A stretch of DNA of 64,000 bases from Posidonia oceanica (GCA_037176725.1 JAZBRS010000029.1:129365001-129429000), one strand, 5' to 3'. Counted from the first letter of the stretch, positions 33,474 through 44,945 are shown. Translations and numbers: made by a program. The notes: generated by a model not told the origin, from the sequence alone.

Positions 33474-36400
33474 TGTAGACACCCCATTTTGACAGTCCGG
33501 AAGTTGGTTGTTTTCTCCTGTAGGCTCGTGTGGACTCTGGAATGGCACTCCTTTTTTCTAACCCATTTCTACCCCCAAAACCTAGCCTAAAACCAAGCCT
33601 AAAACCCTTGCCTAAACCCCGAGCCTTAACCCAAGCATTTTTGCACCTTTTTAGCCCAAGCCCAAGCCCATTTGCAGCCTTTTGCCAACTAAGTGTGTTG
33701 TACGCTGGAATAGGCAGCGTCCAACGTTGGACACGCCCTGTGCTAGCGTCCAACGTTGGACGCCTCCTGCTCCAACGTCCAACGACTCGGTTGCAGCAGC
33801 AGCTACTCCGCCCTCTTCGGCTCACCTCCCGTCCACTCCACCACCTCCCCGCACTTACTACCTGTCCCCTCTTGCACTCCAAGCCACCCACTACCTTCCA
33901 AGGCCGAGTTACTAGCCATCTTCTCCATCTCAGCACCATTTCCGCTCTCTCGGCCCTCACTGCCTTCAGCCGCCCTTGTCAGCCACCGCCGCAGCTTCGC
34001 CGGCCGTCTGACGCGCCCCTGCCAAGCCCCTGCCATCCCTCGTGGCTCCCTCACACCCAGAGCCTCTGACTCCACCTGCCAAGCCTGCCAATTTCCCTTT
34101 GATCCGCTGCCATTTGCAGCAAAACCCAAGCAACCCATGCACAAAACCAGCACCAAACACCCTTCTTCCCAAGGACACACCCACTCTTTTTGCAATTCTC
34201 CACCTCCAGAGCAAAGACGAAGTATCGACCTTCCTCTTGGACCCTTCGCCGCCCTCTCCCGTGCTTCCAACAGCCCGCAAGACCTCGCTGGAGTCAGCTC
34301 TGCCACTCCTTCCACAGTGCAGGTGAAGGAGGTCGACACGCCGTTCCAAGCCGCAACCAAGTAGGTTCTCTATCTCCGTAGCTCATGCATGCTAGGTTGA
34401 GTGTTTCCCCATGCTTTCCATGCATCTTAGCATAGCACACACCCCTCCATTGCTCGGTTTTCCGGCGATGAGGAGGAGGAGGTGGGTGGAGCATTCCACC
34501 TGCCTATTCTTGGTACCAAGCATACCACCATGCTTGTTGTCAATCACTCTTGCTTATTAGCAAGCTTGCTTGAAGTTTTGGTTCCATTTGGCCGCGATTT
34601 GTGGCCAGAGGGAAGTTCAGTGTGTTGGACGCACCAGCTGGTGCGTCCAACGTTGGACGCGGCATAGGCTAGCGTCCAACACTCTGCTTTCCTTAGCTTT
34701 TGTTCTGATGCTTTCCATGCTCTATTGTTGGTCTATTTCTGTGAGTTTGTGCTGCATGCCTTCTTTATGCGTTTCCAGATGCTATGCCATGCCATGCTTG
34801 TCTCTTGGTTTTGATCCATGCCTAAGTCTTTTTTGCATGCTTTAAGTCTGCTTGCTTTCTGCCTGCGTTGGACGCCTAGGTGAGCCGTGTCCAACGTTGG
34901 ACGCTGGTTCATCCAGCGTCCAACATGCCTGTTAGTTTTAACTTGCTGCCATGCTTGCACCTTGCCTCTTTTTGCTATTTATGCATGATCCATGCTTGCT
35001 TAGAGATGCCTGGTCCCTACGGCAACCGTGCTTAGGTTTGCTAGAATCCTTTCAAGTTGCATGCTCCTTTTTGCAAGTTTTTAATCTTTTATTTCCATGC
35101 ATGCTTTCTTTTTATTTCCTCTCATGCATTATATGCTTGCTATGAATGTTTCCTTTTGCTCTGGCATGTCTCAGTAGTTTGCATGCATATAGGTAGGGTT
35201 TAGAGCTGAGCTCCCCCTTAGCACAGGTGGGTTTGCATTCTGCTGGCGTTGGACGCCAGAGGCTTCAACGTCCAACGTTGGACGCTGCTGTCTCCAGCGT
35301 CTAACGGTCCTGCTCCTCTGCTTGCTTTTAGATGTTTGCATGTTGCTCTGATCTTTCTTGTTTGCATGATTCCTGCGTTTACATGCATGCTTAGCTTTCT
35401 TTGCAATTATTCCATGGCTTCCTTAGTTCATATGCTATTTTCCATGCAAGTTCTTGTGTGTTTGTGCCTCCCAAGGCGTTGTACGCTACTGGTGCAGGCG
35501 TCCAACATTGGACGCCGGCTCAACTCGCGTCCAACGTCCTGGTTGTGCTTCATGCCTGGCACAGTTTGCAGATGGTAAGTTTTTGACTTTTTGTGTGATC
35601 CCATGCTTGTATGCTCAGTCTGTGTTTGTCCCCAGCAGCCCAAATGCATGTTCCTATTTTCATTTGCTATTTGCATGCTTATTTCTCTTGCTTTCCTCTG
35701 GCCTGTGTTGGACGCTAGCCTCTCTGGCGTCTAACGTTGGATGCCATGCCCACGGGCGTCCAACACCCTGCTTGCTTTGATCCTTGATCCTAGCTTGCCC
35801 CTTGCTCTAAGTCCTCCTCTGGTCTTCTATCAGGTTAGTCCTGCATGTCATGCACCCATCTAGCTGCATTTCTGCATCTGTACTACATTCATGTAGCTAG
35901 AATGCATCATTTTTTAAAAATTGCATGCTGTCAGCCTCCAGCAGGTGTTGGACGCCAGCAATGGCAGCGTCCAACGTTGGACGCCGCTGTTGCCAGTGTC
36001 CAACGCTTGTAGTTGGCTTGATTTGGTTTTAAAACGCCGACTTGATTTCATTCGCCGTTTTTCGTGTTTTATCGCTTCTTGTTTGTACTGCTGCCCCACC
36101 ATGCATGCTGCCTAACCCCTGTTTTGGTTTTGTGCCTTGCTTTGCATTGTTTTCCGCATTTCGCACCATTTTCTGCACCTACTTTGCTTTATCGCTTGCA
36201 TGCCGTTCACATTGCCTGGTTTGCCCCGCAGCTTTGTTTTATCGCCTACATCTGCATTAGGGCTATGATGCTTACTGCCTAGGAGTTCTCATGAACCAGG
36301 GTCCGCCCAGTTCGGAACACTAGCAGCGTTGCTAAGCACATAGATAGCACGTTTATTTCCCATGCATAGCAAGTAGACATTCATTGCATTTAGGCATTAG

Positions 36401-36827
36401 GTTAGCATTTCCCTGGATTAGCGCGAGATTGCCTAAGAAAGACCGACTCTCGGACGTATCGGGGTGCCTAACACCTTCCTCGTGTGTAACAGGAGTTCTT
36501 GCCCTTTCTCTTGGCTCGCATCGACCTTTCCTTTATCCTAGGCATGAGTCATAGCATAGCATAGCTTAGCATTGCATCCCTTTGCCCCCTCTTTGCATCC
36601 GATTTTGCATGTTTTTTCATGCATTACTCTCGATTTTCCCTGTCTCCCAATTCAATAGACCTGGTGGCGACTCCGATTTGTCTTATCATTTTCTTTTTCT
36701 TCTTTTGCCAGCGTTTCTGAGTCAAGTTTCTTCCCTCAGATCCTGCCGCATATGGTGAGCCTATTTTGATCGGTGCACGTGAGCTTTTGGCATCGTGCAT
36801 GGACGATCAGAATTCAGGATTACTACA
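33474..36827 (+). mobile_element. Solo LTR (3,354 bp) with 5-bp target duplication GTTTC, Tat-like
   Basis: Starts TGTAGACACCCC at 33474 and ends GGATTACTACA at 36827, with GTTTC on both sides (33469-33473 and 36828-36832). Rejoining the flanks restores continuity with the neighbouring copy at 38,320-38,420. The interior has a short telomere-like tract (33,575-33,670), seven palindrome clusters and the conserved core (36,425-36,680), and no gene. It is inserted in the opposite orientation to the solo LTR at 14,470. Confidence 0.9.
33697..36005. repeat. Seven GTTGGACGC/GCGTCCAAC palindrome clusters, partly at ~235-bp period
   Basis: Clusters at 33,697-33,784, 34,623-34,682, 34,866-34,925, 35,247-35,306, 35,477-35,536, 35,706-35,765 and 35,946-36,005. 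Each of the last six is 60 bp long with four alternating half-sites; start-to-start distances are 243, 381, 230, 229 and 240 bp. Spacers are rich in TGCATGC and differ from each other, whereas the half-sites are kept. Confidence 0.92.
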
Positions 36828-37950
36828 GTTTCAAAAAGGTTTGCCGAGATTTTTGTCGAGGCCGAAACCTAGGAGTCGTGTGGTCTGGACCCGGCGATAC
36901 GACGCCGTTCCTGGTGCGTCGCACACTTCACCTGGGCTGAGGTTTGGGGGTCGGGGTGCCGGCCGTACCTAGCGGTATCGTGGCAGCGGACTCGGGAGGC
37001 ATGATACTCCTGCGTAGCTGGGCGTGATACCCTAGTTGCTACGGGCACCGGAACTCGCCTTTGTTTTGGGGTGTTGGTTGAGCCTAAGGGTGAGGAGCCT
37101 CTAGTGGTTCAGAACATTGAGCTTGTGGATGCCGATAGTTGCGTGCCCTGTGGTTTTGTTTGGAGTGTGGACAGCTTGCCTAGGTGGGGTGAGTAGCTTT
37201 CCCAGGTGATGATCGCTTTTTGAGGCTTCTCTAGTGTGAGAATGTGTGACGGGCACGTTCCTCCACAAGGCAGGTATTCGTGGCAGTGCAATGAGTGTGG
37301 GGGTGAGTCCTTGGCTACTGCTTGAGGCCAGGTTGGTTGCTTGGCGCCAGGCAATGCGACTAGTTGTAGTTTTTCTGTGCTTGTGGGGCTGTGTTTGGTT
37401 TGTTGCTGGCCGTATTGGGCCTTGAGCTTTGCCTATTTTGTGGCTTTGTAGCTTTTACCGAGTTTTGGGCCTAGAGTTTTCCCGCCTTTTTGCGGCATGT
37501 GGTTTCTGTTGAGTTTTGGGCCGGTAAGCCGGGTTTTGAGATAAATGAGACTGATTTACATCTGATTTTTCCGATTTAGCTTATTGGGCTTTAGGAAAGA
37601 TGTTTTTTTATATTATAAAGTGATTATGTTGATCCAGATTTGGGGCTTTTGACCGGTTTCACGCCGTATTGTGGTTTTATGCTAGTTTTCTCGTGGTTTT
37701 TGCGAGGTGTGTGCTGGGTGACAATTTCTGGTCACTCACGTGTGTTTTATTGTGGTTTTAGTTGCAGGTGCAGATGATTCGCTGGTTTGGGATCATAGTG
37801 CATATAGCTGGAGTCATGTAACTGTCCACTGCAGGTTCCTAGCATAGATTTTTGTTGTTTAGCTCGTAGATAATTGTATATGTAGCTTTTATTTATGTTT
37901 TAATTTGTTTGGGCTTTTGGAATGTGTTGGTAGCGACTCGGGTTGTTACA

Positions 37951-39378
37951 CTTGTGGTTTTTTGGTGTTTTTGTGAGCTATGTGCCTCGGAATGCCATGA
38001 TTCTTCTGTTGATGCATTCCTTGTCTCATTCCGGACATTTTGGTAAATTGTATGCGATTTTTCAGTGAATGTAGGGAAAATGGGATTTTTGGGAAAATGG
38101 CAAGTTTGCCCGGCTGTGCCCTGATTCAGCATGCCGATCCTTCGGCTTGCCGTGGCAGGGGATAGTTCGGAAGACCAAAATCTTTTGGTCTGCCGAACCA
38201 GGGCTTGGAGTGGTAACAAGCTCTTGGTTTGGTCGACTGGAAGATTCCGGTTTGCCAAACTAGTGCCTGGGACTTTTCCTAGGCATGTTTTGGTGGGTGT
38301 TTGTTTATTGATTAATTAGTGTTTAATTGTGCTTTAGCCTATGTTTATCTTGTGGCTTGATAATGGTATTCAAAGATGATTTTTGGGAAAATATGGAGGT
38401 GTTTTCAAAAGGTTTTGCCGAAGTTTTGTTGGGGCCGAAACCTGGGAGTTGTGTGGTCTGGACCCAGGGATGCGACGGTGTTCCTGGCGTGACGCACACT
38501 TCGCCCGGGCTGAGTTTCGGGGGTCGGGGTGTCGACCGTACCTAGTGGTATCGTGGCAGTGGACTCAGGAGGTATGATACTCCTGCGTAGCTCGCGCGTG
38601 ATACCCTAGTCGTCACAGGCACCGGGACTCGCCTTTTTGTGGTGCTGAGGGACCCATGAGTGGTCCAGAGCACTTTGTTGCGAGCACCAATGAGGTGTGT
38701 CCTGTGGTTTTGTCTCGAGTGTGGACAGCTCGCCCAAGTGGGGTGAGTAGCTTTCCCAGGTGGGGATCACTTTTGAGGCTTCTCTGGTGTGAGAATGTCG
38801 TGACGGGCATGCTCCTCTACAGGGCAGGTGTCCGTGGCAGTGCAGTGAGTGTGGGGGTGAGTCCCTGGCTACTGCTTGAGGCCAGGTTGGTTGCTTGGCC
38901 CCAGGCAATACAACTAGTTGTGGTTTTGTGCTCGCGGGGCTGTGTTTTGGTTTGTTGTTGGTTGTATTGGGCCTCCAGCTTTTCCCGCTTTTGCGGTATT
39001 TAGATTTTTGCTGAGTTTTGGGCCGGTGGGCCGAGCTTTGATTAATAAGGATTGATTTACATCCGGTTTTCCCGTTTTGGGCTTATTGGGCTTTGGGAAA
39101 TATGCGTTATTATTATAAAATGATTATGCTGACTCGGATTTGGAGTTTTGATTGGTTTATGCCTTATTGTGGTTTCTATTCCGGTTTTGTCGTGGTTTTT
39201 GCGAGGTGTGTGCTGGGTGACAATTTCTGGTCACTCACGTGTGTTTTATTGTGGTTTTAGTTACAGGTGCAGATGATTAGCTGCTGTTGGTTCATAGTGC
39301 ATATAGTCGAAGTCACGTAGTTGTCCACTGTAAGTTCCTGGCATAGATTTTGTGTAATAGCCTGTTTATAATTGTAAC
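37951..39378 (+). mobile_element. Second, head-to-tail copy of the Ty3-type LTR (G2)
   Basis: It directly follows the 3' end of the first copy with no internal region between. From 38,320 to 39,378 it follows the first copy almost base for base in order, then is cut at ATAATTGTA where minisatellite sequence begins. It contains theme-1 variants at 38,115-38,270 (TTCGGAAGACCAAA, TTTGGTCTGCCGAA). Open frames on both strands are short and not shared as proteins. Confidence 0.65.
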
Positions 39379-39381
39379 AAG

Positions 39382-39495
39382 CACAAGTAGGGCCCACAAC
39401 AAGCCACAAGTGGGGCCCTCAAACCAATCACGAGTGGGGCCCACACAAACCACCAGTGGGGCCCACAAACAATCACAAGTGGGGCCCACGAGGCC
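39382..39495. repeat. 22-24-bp minisatellite, five copies
   Basis: The unit is close to CACAAGTGGGGCCCACAAAC. GTGGGGCCCAC is an 11-bp palindrome around GGCC, so each unit is a potential small hairpin. Confidence 0.85.
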
Positions 39496-40150
39496 AAAAA
39501 CACCCGTCCACAAATACAGGAATTCATTAAATCTGTACAATTACAAGGGAAAAGAATTCCCAGATGTTACACAATCGTCGACACCCTTTCCAAGCAAGTC
39601 GAGACCTTCGGTTGAGATATGCTTGATGATGACAGGGAAGAAGCTTGAGATCTTTCTTTGGTATTGATGAAGCTCGAGATCATCATGGAAAAAGAGAAAA
39701 AATGGTTTGGGAAAGAAGTTGAAAGGAGAAAATTTTGGTGGAGAAGTTGGGTTTAGGATTTATGATGTAGAAAAAATAGAATAAGATGGAGAAGAAGAAG
39801 ATGGAAAAGAAAGGCAAATTTGTCCAAAAGAAATATTGTAAATGTCATGTGACCCTTTAAACCCGACGGAAGGGACTTATTGTTTATCAGAGGTAGTTGA
39901 GGGGGGTAACTTGTAACGAAAAAAGTTTAGGATACTAAATTGCAAAACTTGAATAGTTGAGGGGGTAAATGGAAGAAGATAGGAAGAAGGGCAAATTTGT
40001 CCAAAAAAATACTGTAACCCTTCAAACTTTATGGAAGGAGTCTTATTGTTTAATGGAAGTAGTTGAGGGGGCAAGTTGTAACGAAAAAATGTTAGGGTAC
40101 CAAATTAAAAAATGCAAATAGTTGAGGGAGGTAAACTGTAAATTAACCTT
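39496..40150. repeat. AT-rich sequence with a ~178-bp direct duplication
   Basis: From about 39,790 to 40,140 two copies of GGCAAATTTGTCCAAAA...TAGTTGAGGGGG...TTGTAACGAAAA are in tandem. No gene recognised. The copia LTR begins at 40,151. Confidence 0.65.
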
Positions 40151-40430
40151 TGAATAAAAGAAGAAAAGAATATTATTGCTTAATAACAAAAGGAGTACAA
40201 TCTCCTATATATAGGAGAACCAGAAAATAAAGAAAGAAAAAATGGAATGTCCATAGTGCACGTCTACCCCTAACCCCAAACACGTTAGGGAATTAGCGGA
40301 TGTTAGGCTTGGAAGTCCGCTCCACATCCCCGTGTCATCAGGGAATTAGCAGACGTTCGACTCAGACATCTGCTTAGATCCCTATATCATCAGGGAATTA
40401 GCAGACGTCTGCCAGGGTACAATATTGACA
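40151..40430 (-). mobile_element. 3' LTR of the copia remnant (280 bp)
   Basis: On the minus strand it starts TGTCAATATTGTACC next to the PPT and ends TTCTTTTATTCA. A TATA-like CTATATATAGG lies at about 40,204-40,214, which fits a copia promoter. Three copies of CAGGGAATTAGC(A/G)GA at 40,287-40,405 form a short internal repeat. The outer boundary at 40151 is chosen from the TG...CA rule. Confidence 0.65.
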
Positions 40431-40444
40431 CTCCCCCTCAAGCT
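40431..40444 (-). other. Polypurine tract of the copia remnant
   Basis: Minus-strand AGCTTGAGGGGGAG next to TGTC is the classical copia arrangement. Confidence 0.85.
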
Positions 40445-40469
40445 GAGAGTGTCCAAAAAAGACAATCAA

Positions 40470-42072
40470 CGATACCCCTTTTGAGTCCAAGAGTATCCTA
40501 GAAAGATACATTTTATTGCCCAAGGAGATAACCTGTCAAGTCCATTGATGAATATGTACATAACAAGTACACCCCAAAACACAAAGAGCGAAAGAAAACA
40601 AACATTTATTTGGAAAGACCACTTGAAAAGGAATAGCACCCCCAAGAGCAGAGGATGGCATCCTATCGACGAAAAAACAAGTAGTTAAAACAGCATTGCC
40701 CCAAAAAAGTTTTAGGAACATTCATTTGGAACATCAAGAATCGAGCAACGTCTATTACATGCCTATTTTTCCTTTCAGCCATGTCATTTTGGTGCGAAGT
40801 GTAAGTACAAGAACTTTGATGAATAATGCCATGAGTAGAACAATTAGTGTTAAAAGAACTTTTCATGTATTTGAGCGCATTGTCAGTTCTCAAGATACGT
40901 AAGGGAGTAGAAAATTGTGTCATTATTTCATGGTGAAAAGATTTGAATACATAAAAAAAAATGATCTATCTTGAAGAAGGTAAAGTCATGTCATTCTAGA
41001 GTCGTCATCCACAAAGATGATAAAATATTTAAAACCACCAATAGTAGCAGCATGACATGGTCCCCTGACATCACTATGAATTAATTGGAACAAACTAGTA
41101 CTTTTATTCTCAAAACGCAAAGGAAAAGACACTCGATGATGATTGCCTAATTGGCACGCATTACACGAGAAATTAGATACCGACTCACTAAGGGACACAA
41201 TTTTCTTCAATTTAGTAATGGAAAGATGACTAAGACAGAAATGCCATTGAAATGGAGAAACAACAGTAGACGTAGCAGGAATAGAGCCAGGACTAAGATG
41301 GTAGACTCCGTCTGACTTAGCACCCTTACCAATTGTCACCCTCGTCTGAAGCTCCTGAAAAAGACAATGAGAGGGAAAATAGGTTACTGAACAATTCAAG
41401 GATTTGGTAATTTGACTCACAGATAATAAGTTAAAGGATAACTTGGGAACATGTAAAACATGATCTAACGTAATAGATGAGGTTTTAACAGTGCCTACAC
41501 CATTGATTGGAGACACGGAACCATCTGCAACAGTAATGGGAGAGCACCGAGACGTAACAGAAAGGCTAGAAAACAGAGTGCGATTACCTGTCATATGACT
41601 CGAGGCACCAGAATCATTTAACCAACATTTATTATGAGAGACGAAAAAAGCCGATGTATCGGACTTTAGAGCATGTGTAGCAACAGTGGTAGAAGATTGA
41701 GATACACGAAGACGGTCATACTCCTCAAGAGAAAGATGAATTATATCACCAGATGTTGGAGAAGTGTTCGCAGTAGCCACAACTGCTCTAGAAGACTTTG
41801 ACCCGTGATCCAATGTAGTTTCCCATGTTTTTTCCAACAAGTATCCTCTGTACGTTTCAACTTGCCACAAAATGTGCACTTCCGATCATCACACAGCTGG
41901 CCATTACGCCCTCCAAAGGACTGTCGGTGGTGACCATTAGGCACTTTGTTAGTCCTAGAGCCATCATGTGCAGCCATAGCAGAATGATCCATCAGTGTCA
42001 TAGCTAACGGGGATATAGTAAAGAATGCAGTAGATAGACGAGAAAATACAGATGTTAATGAAGGAATAGTCT
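40470..42072 (-). pseudogene. gag-pol: Copia gag-pol fragment: gag zinc knuckle, protease, integrase
   Basis: On the minus strand: gag C-terminus (MTLMDHSAMAAHDG...CTFCGKLKRTEDTC, where the zinc-knuckle histidine is lost), then, after a frameshift, protease with DSGASSHM (about 41,615), the GAG-pre-integrase segment (WHFCLSHLSITKLKKI; CNACQLGNHHRV) and the start of integrase (LIHSDVRGP, FVDDDSR). After an interruption near 40,930-40,985 the integrase core resumes with LRTDNALKY and THGIIHQSSCTYTSHQND, and decays by 40,470. Reverse transcriptase is absent. Stops and frameshifts make the copy inactive. Confidence 0.85.
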
Positions 42073-42397
42073 GTTAAAATTGGGGCTCAAATAATATACA
42101 AATTTTATAGAATTAAAATTCGATTTCCCAAAATCTAACATGACAAATCATCACAAAAAAGAGTATATGCGGAAGTGTACCTAAATCTATGTGAAAAACA
42201 TAGGTTTCCTTGATCATCAACCTAAATCTGGTCTTCCAAGCCTCTAAGCCCTCTTTTCTTCTTCAAACTCAAGATGGGGTGAGAGAGAAGGGAGGCTATG
42301 CTATATCATGTGTACTTAGGGCTTGGGGACCAAGACCCCTTTTATAGAATTCTCTTAAAACACATCTTCCCAATTTGATCCATCAACAAATGGCAAT
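42073..42397. other. Short unassigned segment between copia remnant and next LTR
   Basis: It begins TGTTAAAATTGGGG, directly at the copia breakpoint, and could be an LTR fragment of another element. It contains CCCCTTTTATAGAATTC, a possible promoter-like stretch. No gene. Confidence 0.35.
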
Positions 42398-42476
42398 TGT
42401 AGACACCCCGATTTTGTAGTCCTTCGTCGGCGGTTTTCTCCCAGGAATGTGCTCGGTCGTGGCGGCCCCCACCTAT

Positions 42477-42728
42477 TCACTAAATCCAAACCCAAACCTA
42501 AGCCTTGTCCAAAACCCAACCCTAAACCCAAGCCTAATCCTAAAACCAATCCAAAACCCAACCCTAAACCCAAGCCTAATCCCAATACCAAGCCTAATCC
42601 CAATACTAAGCCTAAACCCAAGCCTAATCCCAAGCTCAACCCCAAACCCAAGCCTAATCCTAAAACCAATCCCAATACCAAGCCTAAAACCCAAGCCTAA
42701 GCCCATTCCAAGCCCAAGCCCAACCAAA
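42477..42728. repeat. Degenerate telomere-like CCTAAN tract in the 5' LTR of element D
   Basis: About 250 bp of hexamer-like units, CCCAAA, CCTAAA, CCTAAT, AACCCA, near the LTR start. Equivalent but shorter tracts lie at the same end of the LTRs at 12,690-12,830, 16,890-17,000, 33,575-33,670, 51,130-51,265 and 62,690-62,960. Confidence 0.85.
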
Positions 42729-42761
42729 AAATCAGAAAAACATCCAAAATCTACTCTGGGT

Positions 42762-44392
42762 CGTTGGACGCTGGATATGCCCGTGTCTTATGTAAGACGC
42801 AGAAATTCCAGCGTCTAACGTCGCCAGTCTCTATGGGACGTAAGACGCTACCTGAAACAGCATCTTATGTAAGACGTAGCTCAAGTACGCGTCTTACACA
42901 CCGGGACTGACAGAGCTTGATTTTGGGATTTCAATCGACTCCCAAGTGCAAATACCTTTGTGTCCTCCATCTAGAACACATTTCCGGCCAAGTCCCATGT
43001 CCCCTCATTTCCACTTCAGCTGTTACACCCATGCAAACCAAATAAAATCCTTTCTTCTCCTCCATTGAAGGGGAGGCACCCATTATCCTGAGGAAAAATT
43101 CCCAGAACTTGACCACGACAAAAGAACCTGAATTGCTACACCTCCGACCAACCAATAACCTCCTTGGTGCCCAGCCAAACCCTCCAGCCGCCACCATCGC
43201 CGCTGCAATCTCTGGTAGAACCTCGCCGGCGAAGGGAAGCAACATCAACCTCCACAACAGGTAAGTTTCCCTTCCCTTTTAGATTAGAATCTTGAATTCT
43301 ATGTCGAATGTGTTCAAGTCAATACATATAATCTAAAATTGCTTGAGTTATTTCTCTATTTTTGCCATTTTATTTTTTCTCTGGTGATGGGTTCCGGCCA
43401 CACGAGGCCTCCGGCCATTGAGCTCAGCCGAGAATCCAGTCATCCCCGCATGTGCCATGCCATCTCCCGGTCTTCCCTAACCTCCACTGAGCTTCATGGC
43501 CATGTACCATGGCTTCCTGGCCTTACAATGGCAGGAGAACCCATTGGATTCCGGCGAGAGGCAAGTGGAGGTGGGGAGGACAGTATGGACGTCCATTTTT
43601 TATAGAATTTGCATGTTTATGTTCGTAGATGTCTATTCTTGCTTGTGGAGTGATTTTTGTTTGGATTCGTTTCGATTTGAATGGATTCTTAATCTGAATG
43701 CTCTGTTAGGGCGTTGGACGCTGAGTCTGGTGCGTCTTACGTAAGACGCTACCAAGGCTAGTGTCCAATGCCCCTGATGTCGATTTCCCATATTTTCTTT
43801 CATAAAATGATTTGGATGCTTCCTAATATTTGATTTATGATGCATGATGAGATTTTGACCTATCCTTATTATGTTTTTTTCATAAAAACATTTGGTAAAA
43901 ATAACCATGTCATGGTTCTGAGATTTATCATAAAACCTATTTTCAGGGTGTAAGACGCCAAGGGCACAGCGTCTTATGTAAGACGCTGTGTTCAGTAGCG
44001 TCTTACATTCCTGTTCAGATTTCTACAAATTTTATCTCATCAGATGCTTTTTATTGATATTTGAGATCTGATATGTGATACTTGCAGCCAATCTGAGCCT
44101 TAGTCACATGTGCTTTTAGCTTTCTACTGGTTTCCTTGGGTTTATTTGACTCATTTACAAACTGTCATCTTTTGAATGGAATCTTTGGAAATGTTTGAAT
44201 GAGTTTGTAAGTTGATATTGGAGTGAATATCTTGATTGCATATCATTTCCCCATCGTATTTTGATTTTTCATGAATAAAATAAGAGGTCTGTTAATTTCA
44301 AAGAAGTCATATTATAAAATCTGTGTTTTATGTATTAGATGCAGGATATTGTGCGTCTTACATAGGACGCTGGGAATCCCAGCATCCAACGC
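42762..44392. repeat. Palindrome clusters with GCGTCTTACGTAAGACGC variant (theme 2b)
   Basis: Clusters at 42,762-42,905, 43,712-43,769, 43,949-44,007 and 44,336-44,392. The central site in the second is the perfect 18-bp palindrome GCGTCTTACGTAAGACGC. Outer half-sites in the same cluster are still GTTGGACGC-like (GCGTTGGACGCTGAG... GTGTCCAATG), so old and new half-site types coexist in one LTR. Confidence 0.9.
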
Positions 44393-44945
44393 TTTCAGTA
44401 AACTGAATTTCATTTTAGAGTTTTTCGACATTGTTTTTGGGTCTGTTTGCTTTGATTTTAATCATCCAACATGATTTACATGTCTACAGTGTTTTGAGGC
44501 ATTTAACTTTCACTTTTGACATATTTCAAAGATATTTAGCATGTTTTCAAAAGGCATATAGCATATTTTCACTTAGCATGGCATTATCGCCTTTGGGCGT
44601 ATAGTAAATGGCATCATTGCCGACATTAGCCACAAACGAGCGGAATAACCCAGAAAGATCGACTCTCTCGGGCGCATGGGGGTGCCTATCACCTTCCTCA
44701 TGCGTAATAAGAGTCATTGCCCGATCTCTGGCCCGTAATGACCTTGTGTCATATCCTTTGCGTTTTATTTATTTTACATGTTTTTCTTAGTTTTCCTTGT
44801 CTTCCGGTTTTCCAAATAGACTAGGTGGCGACTCCAAGTTTTGTTTTGTTTTCTTTTCTTCGGCTTTCGCCCGTTTTCTTCATCTTTTTGCCGTGACCAA
44901 CGATTCGGCTCATATCGAGACGTTCGGTTGCATGGTTACAGAAAC

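Larger units (their letters stand above)
33186..37950 (+). mobile_element. First copy of a Ty3-type LTR (G1), split by a solo LTR
   Basis: Segments 33,186-33,473 and 36,828-37,950 are one LTR-like sequence interrupted by the solo LTR at 33,474-36,827. They match the second copy at 38,115-39,378: GTGGCTTGATAA, GGCCGAAACCT, GGTCTGGACCC, GGTATCGTGGCAG, then GGTGACAATTTCTGGTCACT. The right end is GGGTTGTTACA (37950). The left part contains theme-1 palindromes (CGGTCGACCGGAA, TTCGGTTGACCGAA; 33,193-33,330). Layout resembles the solo LTR 3,538-5,702 on its minus strand. Confidence 0.65.
40151..42072 (-). mobile_element. Copia-type retrotransposon remnant, minus strand
   Basis: Parts in plus-strand order: 3' LTR (40151-40430), polypurine tract (40431-40444), then integrase, protease and gag C-terminal fragments to 42,072. 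The reverse transcriptase/RNase H half of pol is missing between integrase and PPT, and the 5' LTR and gag N-terminus are missing at the right, where unrelated sequence begins at 42,073. Confidence 0.85.
42398..44940 (+). mobile_element. 5' LTR of element D (2,543 bp)
   Basis: Starts TGTAGACACCCCG at 42398 and ends CATGGTTACA at 44940, five bases before the primer site. It contains a long telomere-like tract (42,477-42,728), palindrome clusters of mixed GTTGGACGC and GTAAGACGC type, a GC-rich gene-like stretch (42,950-43,270, with a GGTAAG-like donor at 43,260 but no recognised protein), and the conserved core (44,625-44,835). Confidence 0.82.

Noticed and set aside
33697..36005. Regularly spaced palindromes read as a CRISPR-like array
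   Set aside because: Plant nuclear context, no cas genes, spacing about 235 bp, and location within a solo LTR exclude it.
39313..39667. Open frames across the minisatellite with repeated VGPT residues
   Set aside because: Produced by the 22-24-bp minisatellite with GTGGGGCCCAC units.
42447..42818. Open frames of Pro/Lys/Asn or Gly/Leu repeats on both strands
   Set aside because: Caused by the telomere-like repeats near the LTR start, not a protein.
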